64,000 bases of DNA from JAAZBV01 sp964460435 (GTDB taxonomy: Bacteria; Desulfobacterota; DSM-4660; Desulfatiglandales; HGW-15), in contig CAYWRH010000001.1 in NCBI GenBank assembly GCA_964460435.1, positions 1 through 64,000 on the forward strand, written 5' to 3'. Both the position numbers and the translations under genes were made by a program. Positions within the stretch are counted from its first letter, which is position 1, and each line of letters starts with the position of its first letter. This document shows, piece after piece, positions 30,631 to 39,446 of this stretch. The notes beneath the pieces were generated by a model, which worked only from the letters and a program-made list of their open reading frames with translations, had not been told where the DNA came from and did no database searches.

Positions 30631-32499
30631 GTGAATAATAGAGATAATAACGAAAAATTAAAATATCTCCCCAGGATAGACAACCAGTTATGGTCCCTGT
30701 TTACCTGCGCCGCTAAGCGTGAGGAGTATTGCAGATACTGGCTTATGCTTCAGTGCTCAATAGTGCCAAATGTAATTCAGGGGGTGATTATACTTTCAGG
30801 CGATAACAGAGGGACATTCAATCCGGAGGCAAAGTGGCCTGAAGAGGGAGGTAATCCTGAGCGCCTGACAGAGATATCAGAGAGGGTCATTGAAGAAAAA
30901 TGCGGCATGCTTGTGGAGCTGGATCATGAATCAAAGGGTCAACAGGGTATTGCCGGGTCATACGGGGTTGCCTACCCTGTTCTCGCTAATGATAGATTCT
31001 GCGGGCTTGTCGCCCTTGAGGTAAAGGCTGAAACAGAAGAAGAGCTTAAATATACAATGGAGCAGCTTCAGTGGGGTATCTCATGGATGGAGGTCATGCT
31101 GCTTCGTGAAAAGGAAAACGAGGCAGAGGGGATAGTTAAAAGGCTCAAGGCCTCGGTTGATCTGCTCGCAGATGTCATCTCCAGAAAAAACCATCCGAGC
31201 GCATGCATCTCATTTGTCACAGAACTTGCCACATGGCTAAAGTGTGACAGGGTTAGCCTGGGGTTTATAAGGAATAAAAAGATTATTATCCAGGCTGTAT
31301 CTCACAGCAGCAGGGTATCAGACAATATGAATCTTGTCCGAGCTATTATTAATGCCATGGACGAGTCAGTGGTTCAGCATAAGGAGGTTTTCTATCCTGC
31401 GGCCACATATGAAAGACAGATCATAAGGGATCATGAGGCCCTGTCAAAAGAACACGGATCAGAGTTTATACTATCAGTCCCGTTTTATAATGAAGATAGA
31501 TATGTGAATATAATAACCCTTGAGAGGTCAAGAGGCCCCTCCTTCACAGATGATGACGCCATGTACTGTAAAAGCATCGGTTCTTTAATACTGCCTGTGC
31601 TTAAAATATTGCATGATAGAGAAATGCCCCTGGTTTTAAAAATATCCGACTGGTCTAAGGAGTTATTCAAAAGCACTCTTGGCGCTCAATACACAGGGAG
31701 GAAACTTATTACACTTCTAGCTGTTTTTCTTATAATCTTTTTCTCAGTAAAGGAGGGGGATTACAGGGTCTCCGCTACAACGCATCTTGAAGGGGCAGTC
31801 AAAAGGGTTATTGTTGCACCCTTTGAAGGGTATATAAAGGATGCCTATGTAAGGGCAGGCGACCAGGTGGAGAAGGATGAAAAGCTGTGTGTTATGGATG
31901 ACAGGGAGTTGCGCCTTGAACGGCTCAACTGGATAAGTAAAAGCGCACAGTATGCAAAACAATACCAGGAGGCACAGGCAAGGCATGAGAGGGCAGAGGC
32001 AGAGATAATAAGGGCCCAGCTTGATCAGGCAAGGGCAAGGCTTGAACTCACAGAAAGCCAGATTGAAAGGGCTCTGCTCATTTCACCCTTTAAAGGCATG
32101 GTTATAAGCGGGGATTTGAGCCAGAGGCTGGGAGGTGCGGCAGTAAAGGGTGAAATCCTTTTTGAAGTAGCCCCTCTTGATGAGTACAGGATAATACTTG
32201 ATGTGGATGAACGACGCATTGCAGATGTAAACCCTGGCCAGAAGGGTTATATGATTCTTTCAGCCTTGCCAAGCGAAAGGATCCCCTTTGTCGTTGATAA
32301 AATCACACCTGTTGCCACGGCAAAAGAGGGATTGAATTTTTTCAGGGTAGAGGCAATACCCTCCATGATCACAGATAGAGTGAGGCCGGGCATGGAGGGG
32401 ATAGGCAAGGTCCATATTGACAGAAGAAGGCTGATCTCCATATGGACACGCTCCATGAAGGAGTGGTTCATAATTAAACTCTGGCAATACCGGCCCTGA
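30631..32499 (+). CDS. GAF-GAF-TM-HlyD adaptor fusion
   Basis: A 622-residue inner-membrane protein. Residues about 20-165 and 180-335 look like two cytosolic GAF-type sensor domains; the second contains WLKCDRVSLGFI and VPFYNEDRYVNIITLE. One membrane helix follows at about 357-373 (LLAVFLIIFFSV). Residues about 385-615 form a periplasmic HlyD adaptor: a lipoyl half-motif (VIVAPFEGYIKDAYVRAGDQV), a coiled coil rich in alanine/glutamate/arginine, the second half (ALLISPFKGMVI), and a beta-barrel. The start is GTG with a poor ribosome-binding site, so the exact start is uncertain. HlyD adaptors bridge an inner-membrane engine to TolC; the fused GAF domains suggest that export is gated by a cytosolic ligand or redox cue. 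The domain call is firm for HlyD and moderate for GAF. Confidence 0.82.
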   Translation: MNNRDNNEKLKYLPRIDNQLWSLFTCAAKREEYCRYWLMLQCSIVPNVIQGVIILSGDNRGTFNPEAKWPEEGGNPERLTEISERVIEEKCGMLVELDHESKGQQGIAGSYGVAYPVLANDRFCGLVALEVKAETEEELKYTMEQLQWGISWMEVMLLREKENEAEGIVKRLKASVDLLADVISRKNHPSACISFVTELATWLKCDRVSLGFIRNKKIIIQAVSHSSRVSDNMNLVRAIINAMDESVVQHKEVFYPAATYERQIIRDHEALSKEHGSEFILSVPFYNEDRYVNIITLERSRGPSFTDDDAMYCKSIGSLILPVLKILHDREMPLVLKISDWSKELFKSTLGAQYTGRKLITLLAVFLIIFFSVKEGDYRVSATTHLEGAVKRVIVAPFEGYIKDAYVRAGDQVEKDEKLCVMDDRELRLERLNWISKSAQYAKQYQEAQARHERAEAEIIRAQLDQARARLELTESQIERALLISPFKGMVISGDLSQRLGGAAVKGEILFEVAPLDEYRIILDVDERRIADVNPGQKGYMILSALPSERIPFVVDKITPVATAKEGLNFFRVEAIPSMITDRVRPGMEGIGKVHIDRRRLISIWTRSMKEWFIIKLWQYRP

Positions 32500-32544
32500 C
32501 AGGTTTATTATAAAAACAGCCCCCATGTTTAAAAGGTACAGGAA

Positions 32545-34689
32545 TTGACCACCTCTCTTTTCAGTGAATCATGGTACAGGGTATCAGCATTAAGGCCCCT
32601 TTTAAGAAGGCATGCCCAGGTGCATCACCATATATACAGGAAAGAGGACTGGTATGTCCTGGAGGATCACTCCACCGGCAATTTCCACCGCTTTTCAAAG
32701 GAGGCATACTATATAATAGGTTTGATGGATGGGAAAAACAGCCTCAGGGATATTTGGGAAACCGCTTGCAGAAATCTTGGAGATGACATGCCTACCCAGG
32801 ATGAGGTGATAAGACTCTTATCCCAGCTCCATCAGGCTGATCTGCTTCAGACAGATATCCCGCCTGATATTAGGGAGCTGTATGAACGCAGTAAGCTTTA
32901 TAAGAAAAATGACATTGTCACCAAATTAAGATCACCACTTTCGATAAAGATACCGCTTATCGATCCTGAGCAATTTCTTGAAAAAACCATCTTTTTAATC
33001 AGGCCCATATTCAGCATTACAGGCCTAATTATTTGCTCTATTCTTCTTCTAATCTCATTATCCCTTGCAGTTATAAACTGGACAGAATTGACTATGAATC
33101 TTTCTGACAGGGTGCTGGCCCTTGAGAACATGTTTATTCTGTGGCTGATTTATCCGGTGATCAAGGCCGTTCATGAGTTTTCACATGCCTATACAGTAAA
33201 ATATTTTGGCGGCGAGGTGCATGACATGGGCATTATGCTGCTAGTTTTTGTGCCTGTCCCCTATGTGGATGCATCGGCCTCCTCAGCCTTCAAAGAAAAG
33301 CACCAGAGGGTAATGGTTGGAGCAAGCGGCATTATGGCCGAGCTAATGCTTGCGGCTATTGCCATGCTTGCATGGGTAAATGCAGAGCCGGGGCTCATAA
33401 GGGCGGTTGCATATAATGTAATGATAGTTTCAGGCATCTCCACAATCCTGTTTAATGGTAACCCACTGCTCCGATTTGATGCATATTATATCCTGTCAGA
33501 TATTATCGAGATACCCAATCTGGCTGCACGTTCAGGCAGTTATATCAGTTATCTCCTTAAAAGATATCTCCTGAAAATAAAGGATGCGATGAGCCCTGTA
33601 ACAGCCAGGGGCGAGGCGGCCTGGTTCATCTTCTACGGCATCAGTTCATTCATCTACCGCATATTAATTACGATCAGGATCGCCCTTTTTATTGCAGGGA
33701 GGTTCTTTTTTGTGGGGGTTGGCCTTGCTATCTGGGGTATTTCAGGAATTCTTGTTATGCCGCTCATAAAAATAACAAAATTTCTCTTCATTGATTCTGA
33801 AATGCAGCGCAAGAAAATGAGGGCGGTTACCATAACAATACTCTTTCTCATATTAATTGTTTTGGCCCTGTTTATAATCCCTTTTCCATCCTCAACGGTC
33901 TCAATGGGTGTGCTGTGGCCGCCTGAAAATTCAAGGCTCTATGTTGGTGCTGACGGATATATTGAAAATATTATTGTGGAGTCAGGCGTGAGAGTTCAAA
34001 AGGGGGAGCCCCTGGTAAAATGCATGAACAATGATCTTATAGCCAAAAAAAAGGAGCTTGATGCAATAAAAAAGGAATATGAAGTGAGATACAGCCTTGC
34101 AGAGACCAGAGATCGGACAGAGGCAAGGATACTGAAGGATGAGATATGGCGTATAACATCCGAGTTAAATAATCTGGATGAACAGATAGCAAACCTTATA
34201 ATAAAAAGCCCGTCGGACGGCATATTCCTGCTTCCTGAAAAGGAGAGCATGATTGGTCTCTACCTCAGAAGGGGCACCCAGATCGGATATGTTGTGGATT
34301 TTAAGAGGGTGACAGCAAGGGTTGTTGCGGAGCAGAAGGCTATTAACAGCATACGCACAAAAACAAAGGCGGTTGAGGTAATGATGATGCAAAGCCCTGG
34401 CAGATCATATCCAGGTCATATCCTGCGTGAAATCCCTGCGGCCTCAACCGAGCTTCCAAGCCTCGCCCTGAGCCTGGAAGGCGGAGGTGATCATGCCCTT
34501 AATCCCGCTGATGATAAAAAGATAAATGCATTTGAAAATCTTTTTCAACTGGAGGTTGCAATCGAAATGGCTCACATATCAACCATAGGTGAAAAGGTTC
34601 TTGTAAGGTTCAGGTATGATAATGAGCCGCTGTTTATTAGGATATACCAGGGCATAAGACGGACATTCCTGAGCAGATTCAATATATGA
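32545..34689 (+). CDS. PqqD-like / M50 metalloprotease / HlyD fusion
   Basis: A 714-residue membrane protein with three parts. Residues about 25-105 resemble a PqqD-type peptide-binding domain (WYVLEDHSTGNFHRFS). Residues about 150-455 form a multi-pass site-2 protease (M50) region: zinc motif HEFSH at 210-214, and the distal ligand motif with Asp312 in FDAYYILSD. Residues about 460-700 are a HlyD/lipoyl adaptor region (YVGADGYIENIIVESG, then a helical hairpin and INLIIKSPSDG-like half). The start is TTG, 45 bp after the previous stop. The zinc ligands are intact, so it should be active. M50 enzymes cut within the membrane; here a natural substrate would be the LEPR-XLL end of the giant protein, or the enzyme could release a bound peptide. 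The 3' end overlaps the SecA-like gene by 4 bp, implying coupled translation. Confidence 0.88.
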   Translation: MTTSLFSESWYRVSALRPLLRRHAQVHHHIYRKEDWYVLEDHSTGNFHRFSKEAYYIIGLMDGKNSLRDIWETACRNLGDDMPTQDEVIRLLSQLHQADLLQTDIPPDIRELYERSKLYKKNDIVTKLRSPLSIKIPLIDPEQFLEKTIFLIRPIFSITGLIICSILLLISLSLAVINWTELTMNLSDRVLALENMFILWLIYPVIKAVHEFSHAYTVKYFGGEVHDMGIMLLVFVPVPYVDASASSAFKEKHQRVMVGASGIMAELMLAAIAMLAWVNAEPGLIRAVAYNVMIVSGISTILFNGNPLLRFDAYYILSDIIEIPNLAARSGSYISYLLKRYLLKIKDAMSPVTARGEAAWFIFYGISSFIYRILITIRIALFIAGRFFFVGVGLAIWGISGILVMPLIKITKFLFIDSEMQRKKMRAVTITILFLILIVLALFIIPFPSSTVSMGVLWPPENSRLYVGADGYIENIIVESGVRVQKGEPLVKCMNNDLIAKKKELDAIKKEYEVRYSLAETRDRTEARILKDEIWRITSELNNLDEQIANLIIKSPSDGIFLLPEKESMIGLYLRRGTQIGYVVDFKRVTARVVAEQKAINSIRTKTKAVEVMMMQSPGRSYPGHILREIPAASTELPSLALSLEGGGDHALNPADDKKINAFENLFQLEVAIEMAHISTIGEKVLVRFRYDNEPLFIRIYQGIRRTFLSRFNI

Positions 34690-36689
34690 TCATGCCTTTC
34701 AAAAAAACAGTCTTCCCGCCAGCCTCCCATATTTTACGGCCCGAAAGGGCCGATATAAAGACCCATGGCCTGGATGCCTTTTTCAGAAATTCAATCAGAT
34801 CCTTTTCATCATTTTTAAGGCTGCACACAAGAGGGATGAAAAGGTTTGTCAGATTGGTGGAACATTTTTCAGATGAGCTGAAAGGGTTTACTGAACAAGA
34901 CTTAGGCTTAAAGGCGGATGAATTGAGGGAGAAAATAAAAAGGGAGGGGATGTCACAGGAAAATACAGCCCGTGCATTTGCCATAATAAGGGGGTTATCA
35001 GTTTATATTAAAGGACTGAGGCACTTTGATACCCAGATTATGGGCGGCAGAGCGCTGCTAAACGGCATGATAGCAGAGATGGAGACAGGAGAGGGCAAGA
35101 CCCTTACCGCAACCCTTGCAGCAGGGACTGCTGCCCTCGCAGGCATAGCGGTTCACGTGATAACCGTAAATGATTACCTGACGCAGAGAGATGCTGAGTG
35201 GACCGGCCCTATATACAGGGCAATGGGGCTGACAGTAGGGTTTGTGATTCACGGTATGACGCCGGAAGAAAGACGGAGGGAATATGCAAAGGACATTGTA
35301 TACTGCACCAACAAGGAGATAGTTTTTGACTACCTTAAGGACTGGCTTGTCCTTGAAGGAAGGGTGAATAAACTGAAGCTTCATGCTGAATACCTCTATA
35401 ACGGAAGCGAGAGGATAGAGAGGCTTCTTTTAAGGGGCCTTCATTTTGCTATTGTAGATGAGGCAGACAGTGTTTTGATCGATGAGGCAAGGACACCGCT
35501 GATTATTTCCGGGCAGGGTGAAACAGCACAGGATGAACATGAATTTTTTAAGCAGGCAATTGAACTTGCCGGACAGTTGATTGAGGGGAGGGATTTTCAG
35601 ATCAGCATATCAGAGCATATGATCAGGCTTACTTACGCTGGAGAGGAGAGGGTTAATAATCTGGCAAAAGACCTTGGCCCGCTCTGGATGGGCAAGGTGA
35701 GGAGGATCGAAATGGTCAGGCTTGCCCTTTCAGCAATTCATTTTTTCAAGATTGATAAGCAGTACATATTGCGCGATGGCAAGGTGCAGATCATTGATGA
35801 ATTCACAGGCAGGGTAATGTCTGACAGATCATATGAAAAGGGGCTGCACCAGCTTATAGAGGTAAAGGAGGGGTGTGAGCTTACAAAACAGAATGTAGTG
35901 CTGGCCCGCATCAGTTATCAGAAATTTTTCAGAAGGTATCTCAGGTTATCAGGGATGACCGGCACTGCCCGTGAGGTTAAGGGTGAACTAAGGAAGGTGT
36001 ATGGTCTCAATATGGTAACAATACCCACATACAGGCCCAATAAAAGGAGGGTGTATCCTGACAGTGTGTTCCTTAGTGAGGCGCTAAAATGGGATGCTGT
36101 AACAAAAAGGGTGTTTGCCCTGCACCATGAGGGGAGGCCAGTGCTTATCGGCACACACTCTGTTGCCGCTTCTGAAAAGGCAGGAAGGCTTTTTGCTGAA
36201 AAGGGTCTCTGTTTCAGGATACTGAATGCAAAACAGGATAAAGAGGAGGCTGATATAATATCTCTGGCAGGAAAAGAGAAGAGCATCACCATTGCCACAA
36301 ACATGGCCGGGCGCGGGGTTGATATAAAGCTTACCGAAGAGAGCAGGAGGCTTGGTGGGCTTCATGTTATACTTACAGAGCGGCATGATGCGGGCAGGAT
36401 AGACCGCCAGCTTGCGGGTAGATGCGCACGCATGGGAGACCCCGGGAGCTTTGAGGCGATACTCTCTCTGGAAGATGAAATTCTTGAAGAGGGAAAAGGG
36501 GGGATATGGAGATGGATGACAATTGTATTTCCATTTAAAGAAACATTGCCCTTTCGTTTTTTTTCAAAAAGGGCCATATTATCTGCACAGAAAAGGATGG
36601 AGCATATCCATTATGAAATGAGAAAAAATCTGCTCAAGGAAGATGAGCGGCTTGGTAACATGCTCTCATTTTCAGGGCGATCCGAATAG
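34686..36689 (+). CDS. SecA-like ATPase lacking the C-terminal scaffold
   Basis: A 667-residue SecA-family motor; canonical SecA has about 830-900. Walker A METGEGKT is at about 132-139, the DEAD-type Walker B VDEADS with LIDEARTPLIISG at about 255-276, and a preprotein-crosslinking domain at about 276-410. SGMTGTA is near 422, and the second motor domain has ATNMAGRGVDIKL near 536 and GRCARMGD. The protein ends a few turns into the long scaffold helix (AQKRMEHIHYEMRKNLLKEDE), so the wing domain, two-helix finger and zinc tail are missing. The two motor halves are complete, so it should hydrolyse ATP. It overlaps the M50 gene by 4 bp. It cannot replace housekeeping SecA. Energising export of the giant protein is inferred from context. 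Confidence 0.9.
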   Translation: MIMPFKKTVFPPASHILRPERADIKTHGLDAFFRNSIRSFSSFLRLHTRGMKRFVRLVEHFSDELKGFTEQDLGLKADELREKIKREGMSQENTARAFAIIRGLSVYIKGLRHFDTQIMGGRALLNGMIAEMETGEGKTLTATLAAGTAALAGIAVHVITVNDYLTQRDAEWTGPIYRAMGLTVGFVIHGMTPEERRREYAKDIVYCTNKEIVFDYLKDWLVLEGRVNKLKLHAEYLYNGSERIERLLLRGLHFAIVDEADSVLIDEARTPLIISGQGETAQDEHEFFKQAIELAGQLIEGRDFQISISEHMIRLTYAGEERVNNLAKDLGPLWMGKVRRIEMVRLALSAIHFFKIDKQYILRDGKVQIIDEFTGRVMSDRSYEKGLHQLIEVKEGCELTKQNVVLARISYQKFFRRYLRLSGMTGTAREVKGELRKVYGLNMVTIPTYRPNKRRVYPDSVFLSEALKWDAVTKRVFALHHEGRPVLIGTHSVAASEKAGRLFAEKGLCFRILNAKQDKEEADIISLAGKEKSITIATNMAGRGVDIKLTEESRRLGGLHVILTERHDAGRIDRQLAGRCARMGDPGSFEAILSLEDEILEEGKGGIWRWMTIVFPFKETLPFRFFSKRAILSAQKRMEHIHYEMRKNLLKEDERLGNMLSFSGRSE

Positions 36690-36702
36690 AAGGGGTTTAA
36701 AA

Positions 36703-37449
36703 ATGAGAACCGGGATATATAAAGGCACATATCAGATAGCTGTATTGGTTATGGCCCTGCTTTATGTGCAGATGGTAAGCGGAGAAGAATCATATTTTGA
36801 CGGTATTATTGAGCCCAGTGAACTTGTGAAGGTGAGCAGCCCTGTTGAGGGCATCCTTGCACAGGTATTTTTTGACCGTGGCGACAAGGTAATTGTGGAT
36901 GATGTAATTGCCTCTCTTAACTCTGACATTGAAAAGGCCTCTGCTGACCTGGCGCTGGCAAGGGTGGAATTCATGAGGCGAAAGGTGCAGAGGAACGAAG
37001 AGCTCTATAAAAAACAGCTTGTATCCATACATGACAAGGATGAGATGGAGACAGAGCTCACGATAGCAGAGCTCCAGCATAAAGAGGCTTTGGAAAAGGT
37101 TGAAATAAAAAAGATAAAGAGCCCGGTAAATGGCGTTGTTGTTGAGAGGTTTATCTCAAGGGGAGAGTATGTAAGTGACAAACCCATAATGTCTATTGCA
37201 CAGATAGATCCCCTCTATGTAGAGGTTGTTATTCCTGCAGGGGAGTATGGAAGGATCAAAAAGGGCACATCAGCCAGAATAAAAATAGATAATCCTGTGT
37301 CACGGGAGCTGAAGGCAACAGTAAGCGTTGTGGATACAGTGATAGACGCAGCAAGCAGCACATTCGGTGTACGCCTTGTGCTTCCTAACCCTGATTACTC
37401 CATACCCGCGGGGATAAAATGCAGAGTCCTTTTCCCTGCTATGAAATGA
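36703..37449 (+). CDS. HlyD/RND-type periplasmic adaptor
   Basis: A 248-residue periplasmic adaptor of the membrane-fusion family. I start it at 36,703 (MRTGIYKGTY) because AGGGG lies 8 bases upstream and a clear signal peptide follows (residues about 10-27, ending MVSGEE); an in-frame ATG at 36,643 lies inside the SecA-like gene and would spoil the signal. Domain order: lipoyl half (KVSSPVEGILAQVFFDRGD), short helical hairpin at about 60-115, second lipoyl half (IKSPVNGVVVERFISRGEYV), then a beta-barrel. The short hairpin suits docking to TolC. It lies 13 bp after the SecA-like gene and is the third HlyD-type protein of the operon and the only one that is wholly periplasmic. It ends the operon. 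Confidence 0.88.
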   Translation: MRTGIYKGTYQIAVLVMALLYVQMVSGEESYFDGIIEPSELVKVSSPVEGILAQVFFDRGDKVIVDDVIASLNSDIEKASADLALARVEFMRRKVQRNEELYKKQLVSIHDKDEMETELTIAELQHKEALEKVEIKKIKSPVNGVVVERFISRGEYVSDKPIMSIAQIDPLYVEVVIPAGEYGRIKKGTSARIKIDNPVSRELKATVSVVDTVIDAASSTFGVRLVLPNPDYSIPAGIKCRVLFPAMK

Positions 37450-37667
37450 ACCTGTTTATTATCTGGTTCCTATGGTCTCCGAAGTGGTGAAGCTAATATT
37501 GTCCTCCCTTGGTGGGAGGTGTCAGGGGAGGGGGAGATGTATTATTCGCCCTCATTCGTCATTCCCCGGCTGCGACCGGGGAATCCAGTTCTATTCCTTC
37601 AAGAAATTCCTCGCCCCGTGGTGGGAGAGGTCAGGTGAGGGGGACAAGCTTATCACCTCAAAACATA
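37450..37667. other. intergenic region after the secretion operon
   Basis: Non-coding stretch between the adaptor gene and the promoter of the DUF2971 gene. It contains the repeat element at 37,503-37,645; short open frames across it read through those repeats and do not look coding. No intrinsic terminator with a T-run was seen. Confidence 0.6.
37503..37645. repeat. dispersed palindromic repeat element
   Basis: Two imperfect direct copies of a GGTGGGAG-rich segment (37,503-37,537 and 37,609-37,645, each ending GTCAGG-GAGGGGGA-like) flank a perfect 9-bp inverted repeat, ATTCCCCGG and CCGGGGAAT with loop CTGCGA (37,561-37,584). The form is that of short intergenic repeats that occur many times in such genomes; copy number cannot be seen here. 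Confidence 0.5.
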
Positions 37668-37696
37668 TTGACATACCATACGCCATTTTCCATAAT
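37668..37696 (+). promoter_or_regulatory. near-consensus sigma-70 promoter for the DUF2971 gene
   Basis: TTGACA, a 17-bp spacer, then CATAAT: a perfect -35 and 5 of 6 in the -10. The predicted transcript starts about 150 bases before the DUF2971 start codon, so this gene is transcribed independently of the secretion operon. Confidence 0.6.
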
Positions 37697-37854
37697 GCCC
37701 AAGTCTTATCATTTTTTTTCATCAAGTATTAAGTAAGTTTATACTGGTATTTATACAGGTAGCAGTAGAATTTAACAGACCCCCACTAAAGGAACAATAT
37801 TGGGGTGTAAGCAGATACTATTCAATAACTTGTTAAGTTAATAGAGAAGCACTG

Positions 37855-38838
37855 ATGACCAAAGTCTCAGAAGTATATAAAAAGCTATTCCATTACACCA
37901 CTTGGGATGGTCTTATCGGGATACTCGACAGCAAAAACATGTGGGCAACAAATTATAAATCACTAAATGACTATTCCGAAATTAATTTGTTTAGAGACAA
38001 ACTGGTTTCATTAGTGCTCCCATATTCTAATGAAATAGTTAAAAAATTACTAAAGAAGTTCCCCAAAAGCATTAATGGAATCAATAAAAAAGGCGGTATT
38101 GAAAAAGTCATTCGCCATGAAGCAGAATTATTAGTTGATGCTCATTACAGTGCTTTAGGGGATGATATTTATATTCTTTCATTTTGTGGGGAGCATTCCA
38201 GTGATGCTATTAATGAGAATGGTTTGCTAAGCCAATGGCGCGGGTATGGAAGTGGAGGAGGCGCTGCAATAATATTCGACACGGAAAAATTGGAAAAAAT
38301 ATTGGATCAAGAATCAATCCGATACGAATACAGTGCAATGTATATCGCCGATGTTGTGTATAGTGATGATGAAAAAAAATTTAATGAGGAAATATCAAAA
38401 GATCTTACCGTCATTGCAGATGTTGTTAAAAATATTCTTGACTTTGATACATTTTTCAATAGGAACCATGTTGATGCCTCAAAAGCTTATCATCCTTTTG
38501 TTAGGTGCATTAGTAGATATAAACATTATGGTTTTAGTGAAGAAAACGAGGTGAGAGTGATAGCTTTGCCAACAATAATCAATGAGGAGATTGAAAGGCT
38601 CGCCAATAAAGACGGAGTGAAATTGCGACCAGAAAAAGAAGTAAAGATCCGTAAAAAATGTGGTCAAGAAGTTAAATATATTGAGCTATTTAATTCGGAC
38701 GACATCGAACTTCCAATTGATAAAATAATTATTGGCCCTCATGCAGAAAAGAAAGCTAGGTTAGAAATATTATCTAAAAGGCTTGAAAAGGAAAATATAA
38801 AAATAACTATTTCTGACATTCCTTTTATATGTCAATAG
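37855..38838 (+). CDS. DUF2971 domain protein
   Basis: A 327-residue cytosolic protein of the DUF2971 family. The family opening is clear: LFHYTTWDGLIGILDSKNMW followed by NDYSEI. Further conserved elements are SFCGEHSSDAINENGLLSQWRGYG near residues 110-130, VRCISRYKHYGFSEENEVR near 220-240, and a terminal IIIGPHAEKK near 295. The role of the family is unknown to me; such genes are common in accessory islands. Codon use is more AT-rich than in the secretion operon, which fits acquisition by transfer. The gene has its own strong promoter but a weak ribosome-binding site, and stands alone ahead of the GNAT gene. Confidence 0.85.
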   Translation: MTKVSEVYKKLFHYTTWDGLIGILDSKNMWATNYKSLNDYSEINLFRDKLVSLVLPYSNEIVKKLLKKFPKSINGINKKGGIEKVIRHEAELLVDAHYSALGDDIYILSFCGEHSSDAINENGLLSQWRGYGSGGGAAIIFDTEKLEKILDQESIRYEYSAMYIADVVYSDDEKKFNEEISKDLTVIADVVKNILDFDTFFNRNHVDASKAYHPFVRCISRYKHYGFSEENEVRVIALPTIINEEIERLANKDGVKLRPEKEVKIRKKCGQEVKYIELFNSDDIELPIDKIIIGPHAEKKARLEILSKRLEKENIKITISDIPFICQ

Positions 38839-38945
38839 ATACAATTTGAAACTTAACCTATCGCCTTACAAGGAATTTTATTACACCTTGTTACACACAA
38901 TCCTGTAAGCTTTTCGTTCGGCGGTGGAGTATACGAGGAGGGTAT

Positions 38946-39371
38946 TTGGTGGAGTTAGAGATCAAAAGGAACTGCTCCGATGTAGGTTGGAAGACAGTAT
39001 CGGAAACTTTGAAACTCCTTGGAATGGCATACTACGATCCCGATATTCACAGAAGAGCATTTGAAGCGAGCCATACTACCGTGTTTGTCTATATTGATAG
39101 CCGGTTGATCGGTTTTGGACGGGCGATTTCTGATGGTGTCTACCAGGCAGCCATCTATGACGTAGCTGTCATACCTGAATTCCAGAAGAAGGGCATCGGA
39201 ACTAAAATAATGAAGAATATTTTGGATGCTCTTCCTCAATGCAATATAATTTTGTATGCATCACCTGGGAAAGAAGGATTTTACAGAACACTTGGATTGC
39301 GAAAAATGCGGACGGGAATGGCACGTTTTATAAGGGCGGAAGATATGAATGCAAAAGGCTTCACTGAGTGA
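38946..39371 (+). CDS. GNAT family N-acetyltransferase
   Basis: A 141-residue acetyltransferase that would use acetyl-CoA to acetylate an amine; the substrate is unknown. The acetyl-CoA loop is intact: IYDVAVIPEFQKKGIGTKIM (residues about 75-95, Q-x-x-G-x-G). The late motif NIILYASPGKEGFYRTLGL (about 99-117) and the C-terminal RKMRTGMARF are typical of small GNATs. The start is TTG at 38,946 or GTG at 38,949, supported by a GAGGAGGG ribosome-binding site just upstream. It lies 107 bp after the DUF2971 gene and has no evident partner. Confidence 0.85.
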   Translation: MVELEIKRNCSDVGWKTVSETLKLLGMAYYDPDIHRRAFEASHTTVFVYIDSRLIGFGRAISDGVYQAAIYDVAVIPEFQKKGIGTKIMKNILDALPQCNIILYASPGKEGFYRTLGLRKMRTGMARFIRAEDMNAKGFTE

Positions 39372-39446
39372 ATGGGCCAGTGTGTACAAGTAGGACAGTC
39401 ATGTTTTATGTTTGCTTAATACAAATAAAATAAAAGGGGCTTAAGA

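Noticed and set aside
36643..36702. Longer HlyD adaptor starting at 36,643
   Set aside because: That extension lies inside the SecA-like gene, lacks a ribosome-binding site, and would place 20 hydrophilic residues before the signal peptide.
37820..38945. Integron cassette structure (attC-like GTTAAGTT sites) around the DUF2971 and GNAT genes
   Set aside because: Only short GTT/AAC matches in AT-rich sequence; no paired core sites of attC type and no integrase in view.
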